Assembly (NCBI RefSeq): GCF_009497655.1
Contig: NZ_CP023317.1
Span: 649,501-713,500, forward strand
Reading direction: 5' to 3'
Origin: Priestia megaterium
GTDB taxonomy: Bacteria > Bacillota > Bacilli > Bacillales > Bacillaceae_H
Length of the DNA: 64,000 nucleotides
Shown here: positions 63,458 through 64,000 of the stretch, piece after piece
How positions within the stretch are numbered: the first letter of the stretch is position 1
Layout: every line of letters starts with the position of its first letter
Position numbers and translations under genes: made by a program
Notes under the pieces: model-generated
The model's input: the letters and a program-made list of their open reading frames with translations, nothing else
What the model was told of the DNA's origin: nothing
Databases searched by the model: none

Positions 63458-63522
63458 TTTTAAACCTCCTAATTGTAATTGTCCTTCCTTTACGCTTTTC
63501 GTTACTAGGTATCGGACTACTA

Positions 63523-63550
63523 TAGTGTATGAATGACCTGCTTTTATGTT
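63523..63550 (-). promoter_or_regulatory. Candidate sigma-K promoter
   Basis: On the minus strand CATACACTA (63523-63531) fits the sigma-K -10 CATANNNTA exactly, and AAC lies 16 bases upstream (63548-63550) as the -35. Transcription would start about 60 bases before the 62720-63457 gene, in the mother cell late in sporulation. Confidence 0.6.
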
Positions 63551-63718
63551 CCTTAGTAAAAGCGGAATTTATCGGAATAAATCCTAGTTGGAGCGAGCAT
63601 AAAAAATGAAGGAAATAATAAACTCAATTACAGCATATTCATGTTAATAAAAAGTGTTATTCATCTTTAACTGATTTTTTAGAAGCTGTGGGTTATTTAT
63701 AATGGAGGAGTGAAGGGC

Positions 63719-64000
63719 ATGAGCGAGGAAAAAACAAAACAATATATTGCTTCATTGAAGTCGGAGTTGGCTTTTTATAAAGAAGAATATCAAAAATTCA
63801 AGCACCAAGAATTTGAATATGAAGATATGAAGGAAGAGTTATTGGAATTACAGCAAAAGCATGAAGAAGAAAAAAAGAAGCTAGAGGAAAAAATAGATTG
63901 GCTTAAAGCATGCGTCAATGAACAAAAATCAAAAACCGAACAGTCTATTGTACAGTACAATCATCAAGCTCAAGGGACAATTCAAGAACTGCAAAATCGG
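63719..64000 (+). CDS. Coiled-coil protein, 3' truncated by window end
   Basis: The frame opens with ATG at 63719 after GGAGGAGTGAAGGGC and stays open for 94 codons to the end of the window. The product starts MSEEKTKQYIASLKSELAFY and is almost entirely Glu, Lys and Gln-rich helix with heptad character (ELLELQQKHEEEKKKLEEKI). It diverges from the 62720-63457 gene across 261 bases. The similarity in style to the 61747-62580 coiled coil may mean related roles, but the family cannot be told from this fragment. Confidence 0.75.
   Translation, partial: MSEEKTKQYIASLKSELAFYKEEYQKFKHQEFEYEDMKEELLELQQKHEEEKKKLEEKIDWLKACVNEQKSKTEQSIVQYNHQAQGTIQELQNR

Overview
The window reads as a chromosomal segment of a low-GC, endospore-forming Bacillaceae, most likely Priestia (Bacillus) megaterium or a close relative. 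The evidence is gene order. carA-carB-argF, yjzC, yjzD, yjaU, comZ, fabH-fabF, yjaZ, app, yjbA, trpS, opp, yjbC, spx, yjbE, mecA, coiA, pepF, roxS, yjbH-yjbI, yjbJ, yjbK, yjbL-yjbM-nadF-yjbO, prpE, yjbQ, cotO and yjcA occur in the order of the Bacillus subtilis arg-to-cot region, with insertions. No rRNA, tRNA, CRISPR array, prophage or insertion sequence was found. The species call is inference from synteny and protein style, not from a database match.

Layout. 1-4.9 kb: end of an arginine operon (carA is cut by the window edge). 5-16 kb: an SDR enzyme, yjzC, CtsR-regulated clpB, then a block not in the B. subtilis order (a small orphan gene, an AraC regulator divergent from galK-galT, a ykwC-like dehydrogenase), then yjzD, yjaU, an SDR-fold protein and comZ. 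17-19.4 kb: fabH-fabF. 19.5-34.9 kb: yjaZ and two complete oligopeptide ABC importers, appDFABC and oppABCDF, separated by yjbA and T-box-controlled trpS. 35-39.4 kb: yjbC and two amino-acid permeases. 39.8-51.3 kb: a stress, proteolysis and competence block with spx, a LysR-madLM malonate uptake unit, yjbE, mecA, cls, coiA, pepF, the sRNA roxS, the Spx adaptor yjbH and a truncated haemoglobin. 51.6-60.3 kb: a lytic transglycosylase, a CYTH protein, a (p)ppGpp synthetase, NAD kinase, a pseudouridine synthase, prpE, mgtE and the cation antiporter yjbQ. 60.7-64 kb: spore-coat genes (cotO, yjcA) and three uncharacterised genes, one with a sigma-K-type promoter.

How it works together. Nutrient sensing recurs. 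CodY-like boxes precede app, yjbA, opp and an amino-acid permease. cre sites flank galKT and precede madLM, and trpS has a tryptophan T-box. Spx, its adaptor YjbH, MecA, ClpB and the Rex-type site on roxS form a redox and protein-quality set. ComZ and CoiA belong to competence, and the right end to spore surface assembly.

The least explained items are a promoter-like intergenic segment after oppF carrying a perfect TnrA box plus a CodY-like box, and two copies of a ~300 bp non-coding repeat with terminal inverted repeats. Others are a perfect 14-bp palindrome ahead of an amino-acid permease, a YjaU hydrolase without its nucleophile, and the uncharacterised genes next to cotO.
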